From NCBI RefSeq assembly GCF_017876655.1, contig NZ_JAGIOK010000001.1:1984001-2048000 (forward strand): a DNA stretch of 64,000 nt. The letters are read 5' to 3'. The notes beneath the pieces are model-generated. The model was not told the DNA's origin and did not search any database. It saw only the letters and a program-made list of their open reading frames with translations. Shown here one piece after another: positions 26,254 through 35,346 of the stretch (positions are counted from its first letter, which is position 1; each line of letters opens with the position of its first letter). The translations under genes were made by a program, and so were the position numbers. This DNA is from Microbacterium imperiale (GTDB taxonomy: Bacteria > Actinomycetota > Actinomycetes > Actinomycetales > Microbacteriaceae).

Positions 26254-27291
26254 GTGACCGAACCCGTGCCCGCACTGCAGAACCATCCCGGCGACGTGGA
26301 GTTCCCGGTGCGGTCCCGATGGAAGTACGCCCGGATGCTCGAGGCCCGACGGAAAGCCGACCCGAAGGCCCGGGGGCGCCGCGCTCTGCCGGTCACGGCG
26401 ATCGCGGCGCCCTTCGGCATCCTCGGGTTCATCCTCTCGCTCGTCTGGGCCGGCCCGGCGGACTTCGGCGTGAACATGTTCGGGTTCTTCCTCGGCACGT
26501 GCCTCGGACTGCTGGTCGCATCCATCGTCCTGGCCGTGCGCGACGCCGGCGCGCCGCGGCGCGCCCAGCAGCAGTACCTCGCGCTCGCCGGACGCCCGGC
26601 CCTCACGCTCCGCCAGCAGCAGATGCTCGCCCTCGACGCGGTCAGCGACTTCGGCATGCGCGGGTGGAACTCGTCGCTCGCCTTCACCCCGACCTTCGCC
26701 GAGCTGCCGCAGGATTCGCGCGCCCGGCACCGCGAGGGCGCAGACGGCTCGCCGTGGTTCGCGCTGCCGCTGCCGGCGATGCCCCAGCTGCGCGCCGCGC
26801 TCGACGAGCAGTTCAAGATCGTCTCGCGCTCCGACGCCGAACTGCTCGTCGCCGACACGCTCGCCCGAGGGCTCCTGTCGACGCGTTTCGCGGAGGTCGC
26901 CCACAGCGACGCGGCAGAGCACATGATGTCGCGCATCGCGGCGCTGACCGATCTGCCAGTCTTCGACATCCACGACCTCGCCCGCGGCGACGACGAGCGG
27001 GCACCGCGGCTGCTGCTCGCCGCCGACATCGAGCGGGCGATCGGCGGGGTGCGCTACGCCTTCGTCGCCGGGTACCTCAGTGCCGACGAGGCGTGGGCAC
27101 TGCTCGAGCCGCTCGCGGCGCGCGCGTTCGGCGCGTACCGCGACCGCGACGCCTACTGGCGCGACGTCGTCATCGCGACGGCGTTCCGCACCGACTCGCT
27201 CGAAGCCGTGCAGCGCCAGCGCGAGACGCTCATCGAGCTGCAGCGGTCGGACTGGCCTGCGGCATCCGTCCCGTGGCCGTCCGCCTGGTGA
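26254..27291 (+). CDS. DUF1266 family membrane protein
   Basis: A 345-residue protein with two membrane helices near the N-terminus (about 45-65 and 72-93) and a C-terminal DUF1266 domain, recognised from FDIHDLARGDDER, FVAGYLSADEAWALLEPLAARAF and DAYWRDVVIATAF. DUF1266 proteins are of unknown function; some are linked to contact-dependent or stress systems. Start is GTG with AGGA upstream. It converges on sufU. Confidence 0.82.
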   Translation: MTEPVPALQNHPGDVEFPVRSRWKYARMLEARRKADPKARGRRALPVTAIAAPFGILGFILSLVWAGPADFGVNMFGFFLGTCLGLLVASIVLAVRDAGAPRRAQQQYLALAGRPALTLRQQQMLALDAVSDFGMRGWNSSLAFTPTFAELPQDSRARHREGADGSPWFALPLPAMPQLRAALDEQFKIVSRSDAELLVADTLARGLLSTRFAEVAHSDAAEHMMSRIAALTDLPVFDIHDLARGDDERAPRLLLAADIERAIGGVRYAFVAGYLSADEAWALLEPLAARAFGAYRDRDAYWRDVVIATAFRTDSLEAVQRQRETLIELQRSDWPAASVPWPSAW

Positions 27292-27329
27292 GCCGCGCGC
27301 GGTGAGCCGGGTGGGCCAGCTGCGGCCGG

Positions 27330-27788
27330 TCAGGCGCGGGCGAGCCCGTCCTCGAGGGCGACCCACGCGAGCATCGCGCACTTGACCCGCGCCGAGAACT
27401 TCGACACCCCCGACAGCGCGGCGGCGTCGCCGAAGGTCTCTTCATCGAGAGGGATCGTGCCCCGCGAGCGCAGCGCCTCGCGGAAGCCCTCGATGAGAGC
27501 GATCGCGTCGGCTCGCGTCATCCCGTCGCTCTCGACCTCCTCCTCGACCAGCGAGGCGAGCATCGAGGCGGATGCCTGCGAGATCGAGCAGCCGGTTCCC
27601 TCCCACGACACGTCGGTGATGCGATCGCCGTCGACGGCGACGCGCAGCGTGATCTCGTCGCCGCACACGGGGTTCTTCTGGTGCGAGTCCGCGTGCGCGA
27701 CGTCGCCGACCTCGTGCAGCGGGTTGCCGACCGGGTGCTTGGAGTGGTCGAGGATGAGCTCCTGGTACAGCGAGTCCAGCCCGGTCAT
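27330..27788 (-). CDS. sufU: Iron-sulfur assembly sulfur-transfer protein
   Basis: A 152-residue SufU. Zinc ligands Cys42, Asp44, Cys67 and Cys137 lie in the family motifs NPVCGDE, GTGCSIS and RVKCAML. SufU accepts persulfide sulfur from SufS. The insertion between the second and third ligands marks SufU rather than IscU. Its ATG overlaps the sufS stop in ATGA. The scaffold genes sufBCD are not in the window. Confidence 0.95.
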   Translation of the reverse strand: MTGLDSLYQELILDHSKHPVGNPLHEVGDVAHADSHQKNPVCGDEITLRVAVDGDRITDVSWEGTGCSISQASASMLASLVEEEVESDGMTRADAIALIEGFREALRSRGTIPLDEETFGDAAALSGVSKFSARVKCAMLAWVALEDGLARA

Positions 27789-29128
27789 GCGTTCGCCCCT
27801 TCGAGCTCGTCGGTGACGCCGAAGAAGCCGCGGATGCCGCGCACCGCGTCGAGGAACAGATCGACGTCGTCCTCGGTGTTGTACAGCGCGGTAGACGCAC
27901 GGACGGATGCCGTGATCCCGAACTGCCGGTGCAGGGGAGCGGCGCAGTGGTGGCCGACGCGCACCGCGATGCCCTGAGCGTCGAGGAACTGGCCCGCGTC
28001 GTGGGCGTGCACGCCGGCGACGTCGAACGACCACAGACCGACGCGCTCGGCCCCGGGCGCATCGCCCAGCAGACGGACCCCGGGGATGCCGCGGAGCCCC
28101 GCGCCCATGCGCTCGGCCAGCGCCGACTCGTGGGCGTGGATGTTCTCGAGCCCGACGCCCTCGAGGTAGCGCACGGCGGCCGCGAGCCCGATGGCGGGCC
28201 CGACCGGCTGCGTGCCCGCTTCGAAGCGCTGCGGCGGCGGCAGGTACTCGGCACCGTCGAGCGCGACGGTCGTGATCATCGAGCCGCCGGTCAGGAACGG
28301 CGGCAGCGCCTCGAGCACGTCGGCCCGGCCGTACAGCCCGCCGATCGCGTAGGGCCCGAGCATCTTGTGCCCGCTGAAGACCGCCAGGTCGACGCCCAGT
28401 GCGGGCAGGTCGAGCGGCAGGTGCGGCGCGGACTGGCACGCGTCGAGCACGGTCACGGCCCCGACCGCCTGAGCGAGGGCGACGATCTCGGCCACCGGAT
28501 TGACGATGCCCAGCACGTTCGAGACGTGCGAGAAGGCGACGAGGCGCGTGCGCTCGCCGATGACGGATGCCGCGGCATCCAGGTCGAGCGTGCCGTCGGC
28601 CCGCGCCGGGATGTGGCGCAGCACCGCGCCGGTCCGCGCGGCGAGCTCCTGCCACGGGATGAGGTTGGCGTGGTGCTCGATGGCGGTGGTGACGATCTCG
28701 TCGCCGGGGGCGAGCGCGAACCGCGCCGAGGCCGGCGCGCCCCGGCCGAGGGTGGCGTTGCCGATCGCATAGGCGACGAGGTTCAGGCCGGCGGTGGCGC
28801 CGCTGGTCCAGACGAGCTGCTCGGGCTGCGCGCCGACGAACCCCGCGACGGTGGCGCGAGCGTCCTCGAAGAGGTCGGTCGCCTCGGCGGCGAGGGTGTG
28901 GGCGCCGCGGTGCACGGCGGAGTTCGCGTGGGTGAGGAAGTCGCGTTCGGCGTCGAGCACGGCGGTGGGCTTCTGGCTCGTCGCCGCCGAGTCGAGGTAC
29001 ACCAGCCGGTGCCCGTTGACCTGCTCCGCGAGGATGGGGAAGTCGGCGCGCAGGCTCACCGCATCGAGCGGGCTGATGCGCGCGGCACCGCCGGCGTTCG
29101 GGGCGCCGGTGAGGTCAGGGGAAGTCAC
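27785..29128 (-). CDS. sufS: Cysteine desulfurase
   Basis: A 447-residue PLP-dependent desulfurase that supplies sulfur for iron-sulfur clusters. The PLP lysine is Lys255 in FSGHKMLGP and the persulfide cysteine is Cys395 in GHHCAAPL. The N-terminus reads DFPILAEQVNGHRLVYLDSA as in SufS. The GTG at 29128 is 6 bases after TAGCCT, predicting a leaderless mRNA. Coupled to sufU downstream. Confidence 0.95.
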   Translation of the reverse strand: MTSPDLTGAPNAGGAARISPLDAVSLRADFPILAEQVNGHRLVYLDSAATSQKPTAVLDAERDFLTHANSAVHRGAHTLAAEATDLFEDARATVAGFVGAQPEQLVWTSGATAGLNLVAYAIGNATLGRGAPASARFALAPGDEIVTTAIEHHANLIPWQELAARTGAVLRHIPARADGTLDLDAAASVIGERTRLVAFSHVSNVLGIVNPVAEIVALAQAVGAVTVLDACQSAPHLPLDLPALGVDLAVFSGHKMLGPYAIGGLYGRADVLEALPPFLTGGSMITTVALDGAEYLPPPQRFEAGTQPVGPAIGLAAAVRYLEGVGLENIHAHESALAERMGAGLRGIPGVRLLGDAPGAERVGLWSFDVAGVHAHDAGQFLDAQGIAVRVGHHCAAPLHRQFGITASVRASTALYNTEDDVDLFLDAVRGIRGFFGVTDELEGANA

Positions 29129-29218
29129 CCCTCTAGGCTACGCCCGTGCCGCCGACCCGGCTCGGGCCCGTGCCCGAGCCAGCGGCGCTGCCGGCGGCGG
29201 CTGCGGCGGGCCGCGGCG

Positions 29219-29308
29219 CTAACTCCTCAGAACCGGGCCGTCGGGCGCCGGTCCAGGCGCCAGGCCCGGGCCGGACAGAGCCGCGGAGGTCCGGTTCTGA
29301 GGAGTTAG
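29219..29308. repeat. Palindromic element, family with ends CTAACTCCTCAG
   Basis: Perfect 18-bp inverted arms at 29219-29236 and 29291-29308 enclose a GC-rich core that itself can pair (CCGGGCC with GGCCCGG; GGCGCC twice). The element sits between the stop of the KimA-like permease gene (29321) and the sufS promoter. Two related elements lie at 61871-61966 and 62055-62138. No target duplication is obvious. Confidence 0.8.
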
Positions 29309-29320
29309 GGCAGGCGCAGA

Positions 29321-31384
29321 TCAGCGCTCGTCGGGTGACTCGGTGTGCGCGACGAGGCCGTAGGTCGTCGATGCGCGACCGGCGCGGTCGTCGCCGGGCA
29401 GCGGACGGGAACGCCGGCCGTAGACGATCTCGGACGAGTCGAGCAGCCAGGGCACGAGGGTGATCTGCACACCGTGCACCAGCATCAGCTGCTGCGCGAT
29501 GCGGCGGGCGCGGCGGTTGTGCAGGAACGTCTCCCACCAGTGGCCGACGATGTACTGCGGCAGGTACACCGTCACGACCGACGAGCCGTGCTTCTCGCGG
29601 TACTTGCGGATGAACGCCGCGAGCGGCGCCGCGTACTGCCGGTACGGAGACTCGATGATCACGAGCGGCACCGGCATCCGGTGCACCTCCCAGTCGGTCT
29701 GCACCTCCTGCGCCGACTCCTTCGATACGGCGACATGCACCGCGATCGTCTTGTCGTGCTTGGCCGACAGGGCGTAGTCGACGGCTTTCGCGACGGGCTT
29801 CTGCAGCCGGTTCACCAGGACGAGGGCGACGTCGCCGCTCGAGCCGTAATGCACGTCGTCGTCCATCTCGATCTCGTGCTCGACGTCGCGGTAGTAGCGG
29901 CTGACCCCCACCATGAGGAAGGCGAGGATCGGGATCGCGATGAACACCAGCCAGGCGCCGTGGGTGAACTTCGTCACGGTGACGATGATGAGCACCGCGA
30001 CGGTGAACGTCGCTCCGATGCCGTTGATGAGCAGGCCCCGGCGTGCCTCGGCGCGCTCGTCCGCGGCTTTCGGATGCAGCAGCCGCAGCTCTCGGCGCCA
30101 GTGCTTGACCATGCCGACCTGGCCCAGCGAGAACGAGACGAACACGCCGATGATGTAGAGCTGGATCAGCGTCGTCAGGTCGGCTTGGAAGACCACGAGC
30201 ACGAGGATCGCGGCGAGGCCGAGGATGATCATGCCGTTGGAGAAGACGAGCCGGTCGCCGCGGGTGTTGAGCGACTTGGGCGCGTAGCCGTCGCGGGCGA
30301 GAACCGCCCCGAGCAGCGGGAAGCCGTTGAACGCGGTGTTGGCCGCCAGCAGCAGGACGCACGCGGTCGCGGCCTGGATGATGAAGAACGGGATCGAACC
30401 CATGCCGAAGGTCGCGGCGGCGATCTGCGCCATGAGGCTCGGCTGCGGCTGATTGACGCAGTCGAAGCCGATGAGCGCGCACGGGTTCTCCGCGTAGTGG
30501 ACGCCGGCGATCAGGCCGAGCGCCGTCAGGCCCGAGAAGAGCAGGATCGCGATCGTGCCCATCATGACGAGGGTCTTCTGAGCGTTCGCGACCTTCGGGG
30601 CCCGGAACGCGGGCACGCCGTTCGACACCGCCTCGACACCGGTCAGGGCGGAGCAGCCGCTCGAGAACGCGCGCAGGATGAGCAGAATCAGGGCGACCTG
30701 GCTGAGACTCTCGGCTTCGATCGCGTACTGCGCGCTCGAAGCGACGGGCGCGTCGCCGAGCACGACCCGCACGAGACCGGTGACGATCATGACGGCGACC
30801 GAGCCGATGAACACGTAGGTCGGGATCGCGAAGGCCGACGACGCCTCGCGCACGCCGCGCAGGTTCACCACGATGATCAGCACGACGAAGCCGACCGCCA
30901 GCTCGACGCGCCACGGGTCGAGCTGCGGCAGCGCCGAGATGATGTTGTCGACGCCCGACGCGACCGAGACGGCGACCGTGAGGATGTAGTCGACCAGCAG
31001 CGCCGCTGCGACGACCACGCCCGCCTTCTCGCCGAGGTTCGTGCGGGCGACCTCGTAGTCGCCGCCGCCCGAGGGGTAGGCCTTGATGAGCTGCCGGTAG
31101 CTGAGCACCACGACCACGAGGAGCGCGACCACGGCGATCGCGACCCCCGGGCTGAAGGCGAGCATCGCGGTTCCGCCGATCGCGAGGATCATCAGCAGTT
31201 CCTGGGGCGCGTACGCGACCGAGGAGAGCGCGTCGGAGGCGAAGATCGGCAGGGCGCGGCGCTTGGGGAGGAGCTGCTCATCGAGCTTCTCGGAATCCAG
31301 CGGGTCGCCGATGAGGATGCGCTTCGCGATGGGCGTCGTCTCGCCGCCGGGCTCGCGACTGTCAGTGGTCACGGCGGGCGACAT
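29321..31384 (-). CDS. KimA-like APC-superfamily potassium permease
   Basis: A 687-residue permease with about twelve helices (residues about 45-480) and a cytoplasmic C-terminal part of about 200 residues. The N-terminal segment FASDALSSVAYAPQELL and the glycine-rich YPSGGGDYEVA loop match the KimA/YdaO branch of the APC superfamily, which imports potassium with protons and is inhibited by c-di-AMP. A more general amino-acid-permease role cannot be excluded. I find no ydaO-type riboswitch in the short upstream gap. The stop is followed by the palindromic element at 29219-29308. Confidence 0.82.
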   Translation of the reverse strand: MSPAVTTDSREPGGETTPIAKRILIGDPLDSEKLDEQLLPKRRALPIFASDALSSVAYAPQELLMILAIGGTAMLAFSPGVAIAVVALLVVVVLSYRQLIKAYPSGGGDYEVARTNLGEKAGVVVAAALLVDYILTVAVSVASGVDNIISALPQLDPWRVELAVGFVVLIIVVNLRGVREASSAFAIPTYVFIGSVAVMIVTGLVRVVLGDAPVASSAQYAIEAESLSQVALILLILRAFSSGCSALTGVEAVSNGVPAFRAPKVANAQKTLVMMGTIAILLFSGLTALGLIAGVHYAENPCALIGFDCVNQPQPSLMAQIAAATFGMGSIPFFIIQAATACVLLLAANTAFNGFPLLGAVLARDGYAPKSLNTRGDRLVFSNGMIILGLAAILVLVVFQADLTTLIQLYIIGVFVSFSLGQVGMVKHWRRELRLLHPKAADERAEARRGLLINGIGATFTVAVLIIVTVTKFTHGAWLVFIAIPILAFLMVGVSRYYRDVEHEIEMDDDVHYGSSGDVALVLVNRLQKPVAKAVDYALSAKHDKTIAVHVAVSKESAQEVQTDWEVHRMPVPLVIIESPYRQYAAPLAAFIRKYREKHGSSVVTVYLPQYIVGHWWETFLHNRRARRIAQQLMLVHGVQITLVPWLLDSSEIVYGRRSRPLPGDDRAGRASTTYGLVAHTESPDER

Positions 31385-31508
31385 TACGCCTGCCGCGGCA
31401 TCCTGCGCAATCTCGCCGCGCCGGTCGTCACCGGAGCGTTGCCGACCCGTCGTCCGCGCGCCGCTCGAGGGGCCTCAGAACCTGCCGCTCATGCGGGATC
31501 CGAAAGGG

Positions 31509-32276
31509 TCACGCCCAGGAATACGGCTCCCATGAGAGCAGCGTCACCACGCCGCCTTGCGGGGCGATCTCTGCGCGGACGAAGTAGGGCTGGTCGCCCG
31601 GCCCGCCCTGCGGATTCTGCTCGGGATCGCCGTGACTTTTCGACGGACCACTGTCGAATGACAACGAGGTGGTGCCCCGCTCGTCGACCCATTCGTCATC
31701 CGCTCCCAGGCTTCGCGCCTCGTCGAGCGACATGCCGATCCGCGGTCCGGACTGACCGATCTCCTCGAGCGCGCCCACGGTGTTGCTGGTGATCTCGACG
31801 AAGGACGGCTTGAACGACTCGGTTCGAGGCCCGAAGTCGATCTCCCCGCCGAAGAGGCGGAAGCCGTCCCAGTCGTAGACGGTGTACGCGGGCAGGTGCG
31901 GGCTGCCCGGCACTTCGCTCGTCGCAGGCTCATACCCGATGGCTCGTGTCAGGGCCTCGACCGCGGGAGCGACCTCGTCGGTCCACGCGAAGGTGAAAAG
32001 GGGCCCACCGTCGTCGGCCAGCACCGAGAAGCCGTCCCGTGACACGCTCACCTCGGACGCCTGAGGCGCGACCGCCTCCGCGGGGGGCGTCGGCAAGGGG
32101 GTCGGTGTTGCCGTGGCGGTCGTTGATGCCGACGGGGTCGGGCTCGGGGACGACGGCGCGGCCGTGGGCTGTGCATTCCGCGGCAGCAGCACAAACACCA
32201 CGAGCGCGGCGATCAGCAGCACCCCCGCCACGATCCCGAGGATGATGAGGGGTCGGCGAGAAGTCGCTGCGGTCAC
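31509..32276 (-). CDS. Membrane-anchored protein, paralog 1 of a tandem triplet
   Basis: A 255-residue protein: short basic tail, one membrane helix (about 8-29, LIILGIVAGVLLIAALVVFV), a Ser/Thr/Pro-rich linker (about 32-68) and an extracellular domain. The domain shares with its neighbours a pattern of SRDGFSVLADDGGPLFTFAW, YTVYDWDGFRLF and a hydrophobic AR-x-LG-x-DDEW-like block. GTG start with AAGGAG upstream. Its first 94 coding bases are identical to those of the next gene. Function unknown; an envelope role is likely. Confidence 0.75.
   Translation of the reverse strand: MTAATSRRPLIILGIVAGVLLIAALVVFVLLPRNAQPTAAPSSPSPTPSASTTATATPTPLPTPPAEAVAPQASEVSVSRDGFSVLADDGGPLFTFAWTDEVAPAVEALTRAIGYEPATSEVPGSPHLPAYTVYDWDGFRLFGGEIDFGPRTESFKPSFVEITSNTVGALEEIGQSGPRIGMSLDEARSLGADDEWVDERGTTSLSFDSGPSKSHGDPEQNPQGGPGDQPYFVRAEIAPQGGVVTLLSWEPYSWA
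32183..32276. repeat. 94-bp direct repeat, copy 1
   Basis: Identical to 32979-33072 and in the same orientation. It encodes the start, membrane helix and first linker residues of paralog 1. Similarity continues at lower identity for roughly 50 bases into the linker. Confidence 0.9.
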
Positions 32277-32286
32277 CTGGTTCTCC

Positions 32287-33072
32287 TTACAGCTCGCTGT
32301 GGGGGCGATACCGGATGTCGGTCGCCACGGGGTCCGAACCGGCGTCGGACGCCGCGTCGACGTACACGCTGTACGAGAGCTGCTCGACCGGCCCGTCCGG
32401 GGAGAGCTCGGAGGTGCGGTCGATGTCGAAGACGAAGCGTGCCGCGCCCTCGCCCGGCATCGCCCACTCGTCGTCTGGGCCGCTCGCCCGGATCGCGTCG
32501 ACGGGAGACCCGACGGCGAGGCCGAACTCCGGCTGAATCGCAACACCGTTCACCTCGTTGGCGCGGATGCTCGCCCACGTCGGGACGTTGTACTCGTCAC
32601 GCGGCTTGTCGCCCTCGACGACGATCATGTCGTAGAGGGTGAAGCCCGCCCAGTCGTACACGGTGTAATCCGGGAAGTGCGTCCCATCGCCGGGCTGCAC
32701 ATCCAGCTCGGGCTCCGCGCCGAAGGCCGCGGTGAGTGCGGCGACAACCGGCCCGACCTCGTCGCGCCAGCGGAACTCGAGCAGCGTCGATCCGTCGTCG
32801 TCGATGATCGTGAACCCCGTGGCCGCCATGACGACCTCCGCCGCTCGCGGCACGGCGTCCGTGGGCGTCGATGTCGAGGTCGGAGTGGGTGCCGGTGTCG
32901 GTGTCGCCGTGGCGGTCGCCGATGCCGACGCGGTCGGGCTGGGGGACGACGGTGCTGCCGCGGGCTGCGCACCCCGTTGCAGCAGCACAAACACCACGAG
33001 CGCGGCGATCAGCAGCACCCCCGCCACGATCCCGAGGATGATGAGGGGTCGGCGAGAAGTCGCTGCGGTCAC
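32287..33072 (-). CDS. Membrane-anchored protein, paralog 2 of a tandem triplet
   Basis: A 261-residue protein with the same layout as paralog 1: membrane helix, Ala/Thr/Pro/Ser linker (about 34-70) and an external domain with ATGFTIIDDDGSTLLEFRW, YTVYDWAGFTLYD and ASGPDDEWAM. The N-terminal 30 residues are encoded by DNA identical to paralog 1, while the external domains have diverged strongly, which suggests recent gene conversion or recombination at the 5' end. CAGGAT lies 6 bases before the GTG, a weak leaderless pattern. Ten bases separate it from paralog 1. Confidence 0.75.
   Translation of the reverse strand: MTAATSRRPLIILGIVAGVLLIAALVVFVLLQRGAQPAAAPSSPSPTASASATATATPTPAPTPTSTSTPTDAVPRAAEVVMAATGFTIIDDDGSTLLEFRWRDEVGPVVAALTAAFGAEPELDVQPGDGTHFPDYTVYDWAGFTLYDMIVVEGDKPRDEYNVPTWASIRANEVNGVAIQPEFGLAVGSPVDAIRASGPDDEWAMPGEGAARFVFDIDRTSELSPDGPVEQLSYSVYVDAASDAGSDPVATDIRYRPHSEL
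32979..33072. repeat. 94-bp direct repeat, copy 2
   Basis: Second copy of the repeat at 32183-32276. Recombination between the copies would delete 796 bases and leave one chimeric gene in frame. Confidence 0.9.
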
Positions 33073-33181
33073 GTGCTCATCCTGGCAGTCGCGCCGCGTC
33101 GCCGGGGGCGGATGCCGGGCAGCGATGCAACGAATTCGTCACGAATCGCAGGCGCCGGATGCCGCACCCCGGCAGCGTCGA

Positions 33182-34090
33182 TCAGCGCCCGGCGCGGAAG
33201 GTGTAGGTGACCGAGACGCGCGTGCCCTCGACCGTCACGGATGCGCCGAAGCGGCGCTGGCCGTCCTGGTAGAAGGTGTTGCGGTCGGAGCCGAACACGA
33301 ACGCCCCGCCCTGACCCGAATCGGGTCCGAGCGCGGCGACCTCGTCGGCGCTCATGTCGAGCTCGACGCCGAAATCGTCGGTCACCGGCACGTCGATGTC
33401 GGAGTCGAACGACACGTAGGTGGGGGCGGGCACCTCGGAGCGCGGCCGGTTGCTCTCGTTGAGGAACACGTCGTAGAGCCGGAAGCCCTCCCACACGTAG
33501 ATGCTGTACGCGTAGTTCTCGGCGTCGCCGTTCTGGAAGTCCTCGGTGGGCGCCTGTCCGAACAGCTCGGTGAGCGCCGCGATCGCCGGGCCCGCGTCAT
33601 CCGCCCACGCGTGGGTGAAGACGGTGGCGCCGGCGGCATCCGTGATCGTGAAGCCGTCGGCGGTCACCGACAGGCCGGATGTCGCGGCCTCGGCCGTCTC
33701 GGACGGCGACGGGGCCTGCGGGGCTCCGGTCTGCTGCGGGATCGCCTGCGTCGCGGGCGCGGTGGGAACCGGGTCGGCCGCGGGCTCCTGCTGCTGCGAC
33801 TGCGTCAGGTAGATCACGAGCACCACGATGACGGCGACGACGAGCGCCGCGGCGATCGTGGAGAGGATGACGAGGGTGCGGCGATCGCCGCCCTCACCGT
33901 CGCGAGGGGCACGCGGCTCGCGGGGCTCGTCGGGCCAGTCGGCCATGACCGGCGCGGCCTTCGTGCGGGGCTCGCGCGGCGGCCGCGGCTGGCGTTCCGG
34001 CTTCTCGCGCTTCTCGCGCTTGGCCCGTTCCGGCTTCTGCGGCGGCTCGTACGGCTCGAAATCGGCGAAGGGGTCGTTGGGGTCGCTCAT
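33182..34090 (-). CDS. Membrane-anchored protein, paralog 3 of a tandem triplet
   Basis: A 302-residue member of the same family with a longer cytoplasmic N-terminus (about 1-70, very rich in Pro, Arg, Glu and Lys), one membrane helix (about 72-94), a Gln/Pro/Ala/Thr linker and an external domain with TADGFTITDAAGATVFTHAW, YSIYVWEGFRLYDV and a C-terminal strand VTYTFRAG. Its ATG overlaps the stop of the M20 amidohydrolase gene (ATGA), so it is coupled to that gene. Function unknown. Confidence 0.78.
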   Translation of the reverse strand: MSDPNDPFADFEPYEPPQKPERAKREKREKPERQPRPPREPRTKAAPVMADWPDEPREPRAPRDGEGGDRRTLVILSTIAAALVVAVIVVLVIYLTQSQQQEPAADPVPTAPATQAIPQQTGAPQAPSPSETAEAATSGLSVTADGFTITDAAGATVFTHAWADDAGPAIAALTELFGQAPTEDFQNGDAENYAYSIYVWEGFRLYDVFLNESNRPRSEVPAPTYVSFDSDIDVPVTDDFGVELDMSADEVAALGPDSGQGGAFVFGSDRNTFYQDGQRRFGASVTVEGTRVSVTYTFRAGR

Positions 34091-35301
34091 GCGAGGAACT
34101 CCTGGGCTGCCACGACGAGGTTCTCCACGCCGCGTTCGATCGTGGGGTGCATGACCGGGGCGAAGAAGGGCGAGTGGTTCGTGGGGATGTCGCGTTCGAC
34201 GGTGCCGCCGGCGACGGCATCCGCGAACTTCTGAGGGTCGACACCGCCCCAGAACCAGAACACCAGCGGCACGCCGGCTTCACGGGCGAACCATGAGACG
34301 TCCTCGCTGCCGGTGAACATGCCGGGGTCGACGACGCTGCCCTCGCCGAACGTGCGCTCGAACGCGCGGGTCAGGCGCGCCGTGGCGGTGCGGTCGTTGA
34401 TGGTCGGGGGGAGCGTGTGGTCGATGCTGATCGTCGGCTCGGTCTCGGCGCCGGATGCGGCGGCCTCGGCGCGGACGATGCGCTCGACCTTCGACATGAC
34501 GCGTTCGCGCGCCTCGTCGTCGGGGTAGCGCAGGCTCAGTTCGAGCTTCGCCTCGGCCGGGATGATGTTGTTCTTCAGGCCGGCGTGGATCGAGCCGACG
34601 GTGACGACGGCGACGTCGCGGGGGTCGACTTCGCGCGAGACGACGGTCTGCAGGCGCATGACGGTCGCCGCCGCCATCACGACGGGGTCGATGGTGGAGT
34701 GCGGACGCGAACCGTGACCGCCGCGCCCGTGCATCACCACGGTGAGGCCGTCCGAGGCGGCCATCTGCGTTCCCGGCCGAACGCCGATCACGCCCGCCGG
34801 CAGCGGGGTGACGTGCTGGCCGAGCACGATGTCGGGCTTCGGGAAACGGTCGAGCACGCCGTCGGCGATCATCGCCTGCGAGCCCGCACCGTACTCCTCG
34901 GCGGGCTGGAACACCGCCACGACGGTGCCCGCCCACTGGTCGCGGATCGCGATGAGGCGCTCGATCGCGCCCAGCAGGGCGGTGACGTGCATGTCGTGAC
35001 CGCAGGCGTGCATGACGGGGACGTCGTTGCCGGCGGGGTCGACGCCGCGCGCCGTCGAGGCGTAGTCGAGGCCGGTCTGCTCGGGAACGGGCAGTCCGTC
35101 CATGTCGGCGCGCAGCCAGACGACCGGTCCGTCGCCGTTCTCGATCGCCGTGACGACACCGGTGCGGCCGACGCCCTCCTCGTAGCTGAGGCCCAGCTCG
35201 CTGAGCTTGGCGGCGATGACCGCGGCCGTCCGCGTCTCCTGGAACGACAGCTCGGGATGCCGGTGCAGGTCGGTGTAGAGGGCGTCGAGGTCCAAAGCCA
35301 T
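34087..35301 (-). CDS. M20-family amidohydrolase/peptidase
   Basis: A 404-residue cytoplasmic metal-dependent hydrolase of the M20D group (N-acyl amino acid or IAA-amino acid amidohydrolases). The metal-site segments are HRHPELSFQE near the N-terminus, LRADMDGLPV, and MHACGHDMHV with the metal-binding cysteine near residue 103; the dimerisation insert contains GRGGHGSRPH. TAGGCT is 7 bases before the ATG, so the mRNA is probably leaderless. Overlaps the following membrane-anchored gene. Confidence 0.9.
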   Translation of the reverse strand: MALDLDALYTDLHRHPELSFQETRTAAVIAAKLSELGLSYEEGVGRTGVVTAIENGDGPVVWLRADMDGLPVPEQTGLDYASTARGVDPAGNDVPVMHACGHDMHVTALLGAIERLIAIRDQWAGTVVAVFQPAEEYGAGSQAMIADGVLDRFPKPDIVLGQHVTPLPAGVIGVRPGTQMAASDGLTVVMHGRGGHGSRPHSTIDPVVMAAATVMRLQTVVSREVDPRDVAVVTVGSIHAGLKNNIIPAEAKLELSLRYPDDEARERVMSKVERIVRAEAAASGAETEPTISIDHTLPPTINDRTATARLTRAFERTFGEGSVVDPGMFTGSEDVSWFAREAGVPLVFWFWGGVDPQKFADAVAGGTVERDIPTNHSPFFAPVMHPTIERGVENLVVAAQEFLA

Positions 35302-35346
35302 GTCGTCGAGCCTACGGGAGGGTCCCGGTGCGGCGCCTGGGTGGCG

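Noticed and set aside
31385..31508. Possible c-di-AMP (ydaO) riboswitch before the KimA-like gene
   Set aside because: The 124-base gap is too short and lacks the conserved pattern as far as I can judge by eye.
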